Source of the DNA: Lingula anatina | Taxonomy: Eukaryota > Brachiopoda > Lingulata > Lingulida > Lingulidae | Direction of reading: 5' to 3' | Assembly: GCF_001039355.2 (NCBI RefSeq) | Contig: NW_019776083.1 | Location: 39,939-103,938 of the forward strand | Length of the DNA stretch: 64,000 nt | Shown: piece by piece, positions 60,543 through 64,000 of the stretch | Layout: the number at the start of each line of letters is the position of its first letter | How positions within the stretch are numbered: position 1 is the first letter of the stretch | Program-made: the position numbers and the translations under genes | Notes under the pieces: generated by a model | Told to the model about the DNA's origin: nothing | The model's input: only the letters and a program-made list of their open reading frames with translations | The model's database searches: none

Positions 60543-60612
60543 GCCGGCGGAGCCGGCGGAACGATCCGGACGAGACCGAAACCATGTGTACCGCCAGCGC
60601 TAACGCTGGTGG
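60543..60612. other. GC-rich palindromic patch beside an N
   Basis: Immediately after the N the sequence is GC-rich (GCCGGCGGAGCCGGCGGAAC) and then contains an inverted pair, CCGCCAGCGCTAACGCTGGTGG. This contrasts with the AT-rich surroundings and ends just before the receptor E stop codon. Could be a transposon end or an assembly-edge artefact. Confidence 0.4.
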
Positions 60613-60620
60613 TACAATAA

Positions 60621-62741
60621 CTAGACAACTGTTTTCTGTTCAGTATGTTCATTTTTTTCAGGATTTTCTTGCACTTGCTGTGCCTGTGCATAATTACTGT
60701 CATCTGAAGCTGGCATACCAAGGGGAAGATCAGCATCATCTTGTGTACCTTGTGCAGTAAAGCCCACCTCCAATTGTGCTTTGATAAAAACAAGATCCCT
60801 CTGCTGATTGTTTACAAGGAAAAGTTTGTTGTTACCTCCTGTACTCTCATTTGGTTTATCCTGTTGAGGTAAACTGTTTTGGGCAAGTAATGGATGGAGC
60901 TCATCTTGAGTACATGGAGTTTGTTCCCTTGCTACTTTACGGTGTGTAACACTGTCGTTTTCTTGCTGATCCTGAGTATCTTGGACGTGTGAAGTTTCAT
61001 CACTTGTAATGTCTAGTTCGTTGTTACTATTAGATAATGTGCCACTAGCTGCTAAGATGGCAGGCGGTAAAAAATCACTGCCTTCATCACGAACAGCTTC
61101 TAGACAGTTTTGCCTCTCTTTGTAGGAATGTGTGACCCTGTTATTTTCCTCTGAAAATGCATTAATGTCAGTTTCTCTGCTCCTTGCCAAAGGGAAACTG
61201 GATTTTTCTTGTGAGTTATCGCTTAACTGGGTTTCCACTCTACAATTAAAATTTGGGTGACTTTATGTCTGTAAGAAGCTGATTCATAAAAATATACAGT
61301 ATGTTTTAACTACTGTGTAATTTGTTTGAATTGTATGTTATCATGATTTTTGTGATTTCTTTTTTCATTTTTGCTCCTGTTTACAACATGACACATTTTG
61401 TTCATGGCTTCCTAATCTTTTATGACATCAATAATTATAGTAATAGCGGATCAGTATTTATTGATTTTGATATTACTGTCTCTTAAGAATTTTTCTATGA
61501 AATGTTTCATTTGAAAAAATTGTGTTGATATTTGTAGTGTTCTTCTGTCAGCGTGTTGTAACTCGAGGTAAAACCTTTGCTATCAAAGATATAGAAAAAT
61601 ATTTTTTTATTTTATATTATGTCGACTGTGTGTAGTGCAATAATTTAATTAAAAATATTGCTTTATAAATATATACTGTTACTGAGTGATATATATATAG
61701 TCTCTATAACTCTTTTGAATAATCTAATAAATCAATTTATCATTGGATTACCTTGTAAGTGAGACTTGTCTATCTTCTGGTCCTGTATAGGAAAAATATG
61801 ATATAACATTTTAGTCAATTGTTCATTGTACGTGCCTATATGAAGCATCAGATGTTTGATAATTTTCAATCTGTAATTGAAATAAAGTAGTTTTATTTTA
61901 TAATTCTATGGCAAGTGGTATTAATTGATGCATTTTGAAAATCCATATATCTATTTTTTTTTTTGGTTGTGGTTGTTTTACATTTTGAGACCACTCTCTG
62001 ATATTATGCAATGCCCATTACCTTACATAAATATACTGATTGCTACAGAGAAAGAGAGAGAGGGGAATAAATATTTCTTCAGAAAATTAAATATTCAGGA
62101 AATACCTGTTTCTCTGTGATTGCATAATTCCTGTACAAGTTCTACAGGAGATTTTCCTTTCAAACACCAGCATGCAAACAGGATAATGGCTATGGCTGCA
62201 CACAATACCACTGTGAAAGTGGTAAGGAAAGCTACCAATATATAAATATCACAATATAAATATCAAGTAAGCACATTTATAATCAGTTTTTACACTTAAT
62301 ACTATTGCTACATGTATTAACATTTAAATGTTTATTTTGTTATCTCATTTGTGCATCAGATTTAAAAATGACTGATTTCACTAATGCTTGAGTAAATGAA
62401 TGAATCTTTTTCTCCAAGACCAACGTCAAGGTGAAAAATATGACTATATAATTCTGCAACAAACAAAGTTCCAATAATTCAAATGAAAGGATAAGGTTGT
62501 GTATTTCCACAAAGACTAATGACATAAGACATGTATTAGGTGGTATGATCCAGCTATTTTTGTAACAATATTGCCTTCAAAACTGAATAAATTACTGATT
62601 ACTGACGGCAAAATAACTAAAAGCTCTGTTTGTGAATTAACTTACCAATTACCCACTCATTACTTCCTATTGGACAGGTGCCATTCACAGACATGTATTT
62701 TCCTGAATGGTTTGCACTGAGCCCTTGAGTGACTGTAAAAT
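60621..62741 (-). CDS. TNF-receptor-like protein E, 3' part, no death domain (5' beyond window)
   Basis: Coding exons in transcript order: 62741-62646, 62231-62106, 61782-61752, 61260-60621 (stop TAG); 297 codons in phase. The first exon here matches the last extracellular exon of receptor D (FTVTQGLSANHSGKY against LTVTQEPNPEVANYTGK). The second holds the membrane span (VAFLTTFTVVLCAAIAIILF) and WCLKGKSPVELVQELCNHRE, parallel to WWATGKTLVDHLRDILPGRE in D. The last exon encodes the Gln/Asn/acidic tail with TSHVQDTQDQQENDSVTHRK and the end DDSNYAQAQQVQEN...QKTVV, aligned with D. No death domain. Cysteine-rich exons must lie beyond 64000; none is seen in the last 1.2 kb. The 61260 acceptor is the one that keeps frame; the nearest consensus AG, 13 bases upstream, does not. 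Confidence 0.75.
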
Positions 62742-63339
62742 CTGCAAGTGAAAGTGCATTGCAAATTTGAAACATTGATGTCAGAGAAGAATTGTCTGAG
62801 ATACTTCTCCAGCAGGTGACACAACAGCTTTGATATGTATTTCAGAGATCAACTACAAACTGACTGATCTCTACGTTAATTTCTCTGACTGAGAGATATT
62901 GAGTCTCCTAAGAGAGCAGGGACAATCCAGCTATCATTTTGACTGACCAAACTTACTCTGAGCTCTAATCTCCAATCTCTAATACAAAGTTCTTCTCCTT
63001 ATATACTCATACACACAAAATACATTACAGTGAATCCTAAAACAAGTCAGAGATATTGAAGCCAATTAACAGAAGACACATTACTAGACACCTTCAACCT
63101 AATTAAACTCAGATTGCTTTAAACTTTAACTTGGAGATGAAGCTGTAAATAAAGTTATTCAATCCTTTTAAATCTGAAAACATCCTTAAAACTTGGTTAC
63201 AGTTCTTTCCAATGAACAAAATGCATTAACAGAATTGAGTAATATCATTATAACGGAGGCATTTGAACATCTTCACCAAATGTTGATTTAATTTGATTTA
63301 AATGTGGAAGTTTCTAAAATAAAGTTTGACCATGAAATC

Positions 63340-63495
63340 ACCACTATGACACAACCAACAACTAATATTGACATCGTTTACCTCCAATATCTCAGTGTCT
63401 GTCTAGACTCATTCCTTAATGAAGATGCTCAGAGCCTCTATAGACAGAGACATTGATATATTGGAGGTAAGCAATGTTAATATTAGCTATTGATT
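63340..63495. repeat. Inverted repeat (palindromic element)
   Basis: GTTTACCTCCAATATCTCAG near 63378 is mirrored by the inverse of TGATATATTGGAGGTAAGCA near 63450, with flanking CTAATATT/AATATTAG also inverted. Possibly a small fold-back transposon; ends not defined. Confidence 0.6.
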
Positions 63496-63758
63496 AAAAA
63501 AATGACTTAAATCGCATAAATGATGGCTTTTTCTGGTGCTCCCTGCAATTGGCAAAACAGCCCAGTCTTTATCAATACAGGATTTTGAAACAATTTTTCT
63601 CAGTTGCATGCTGATCAAAGTTCTAACTGTTCCTCAAAATCAAGGAAATTTGATCAATATATAGGATTGCCCTATTAACAAGAACATTAATTAACATTGC
63701 ACTTATACCAAACTTCTGTCAAAATGCTGAACTCTACAAAATAATCCACACGGTTTAA

Positions 63759-63764
<6 letters not shown>

Positions 63765-63823
<59 letters not shown>
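63765..63823. repeat. (TA)n microsatellite
   Basis: About 29 TA units, followed by GGCGGGGTTTGGGGG. Confidence 0.95.
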
Positions 63824-63826
<3 letters not shown>

Positions 63827-64000
63827 GGGGTTTGGGGGCTTGGGGCTTCCTGTTGGTGGCTCAAAGGCCATGAAATTTTTTTGGTTTTCTGGATAGTGAA
63901 CAATGCCCTTTGGTACAGTTTCAAACTTTGATTTAGCTAGTCAAAATTCTAATTTCAAGAGGGGAATATTGGTGTGATATATTTTTCAGAAACCTAAGGA

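Larger units (their letters stand above)
62742..64000. other. Intron of receptor E (window end)
   Basis: No cysteine-rich exon detected. Contains an inverted repeat at 63340-63495 and a (TA)n run at 63765-63823. By analogy with receptor D the next upstream exon would encode the stalk beginning YY. Confidence 0.5.

Noticed and set aside
62742-64000. Search for cysteine-rich exons of receptor E within the window
   Set aside because: No Cys-dense open stretch with splice sites on the minus strand; the upstream exons must lie outside.

Overview
The window is eukaryotic nuclear DNA: AT-rich, with genes in many short exons bounded by GT/AG sites and many small DNA transposons and microsatellites. 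The gene content (a RECQL5 helicase with a C-terminal SRI-type domain, and an expanded set of TNF-receptor-like genes with death domains) points to a metazoan invertebrate. A bivalve or other lophotrochozoan is my guess from sequence texture only, not proven here.

Layout. 1-5.2 kb (+ strand): the 3' half of RECQL5, seven exons, from the RNA-polymerase-binding KIX/RecQ5 region to the SRI domain, with an apparent one-base frameshift in the sixth-from-start large exon. 6.8-11.9 kb, 14.9-20.1 kb and 30.2-35.8 kb (- strand): three complete TNF-receptor superfamily genes (A, B, C), each with a signal peptide, two or so cysteine-rich domains, a Thr/Ser/Pro-rich stalk, one membrane span, a long cytoplasmic linker and a C-terminal death domain. 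My exon models total 1722, 1920 and 1908 nt, all multiples of three. 55.4-59.1 kb and 60.6-62.7 kb (- strand): two further paralogues (D, E) that have no death domain and share a different, acidic/Gln-rich tail; D lacks an identifiable first exon and E runs off the window end.

37.4-53.9 kb is a duplicated block carrying three near-identical genes (+ strand) for a 73-residue secreted peptide with six cysteines in the mature part, each with a TATA box 57 bases before the ATG and an intron just after the stop codon. I do not recognise the peptide family. Two of the window's three N characters (39785 and 46935) sit exactly at repeat boundaries, so copy number here may be partly an assembly product.

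The non-coding DNA is rich in short non-autonomous transposons that can be defined from paralogous empty sites: a 214-bp family with TWA target sites, a ~160-bp family with 8-bp target duplications, fold-back elements of 257 and 553 bp, a CAGGCCCGT-ended family and a Tc1/mariner-like element. Together the window looks like a rapidly duplicating receptor and secreted-peptide locus, plausibly of innate immunity; that role is inference.
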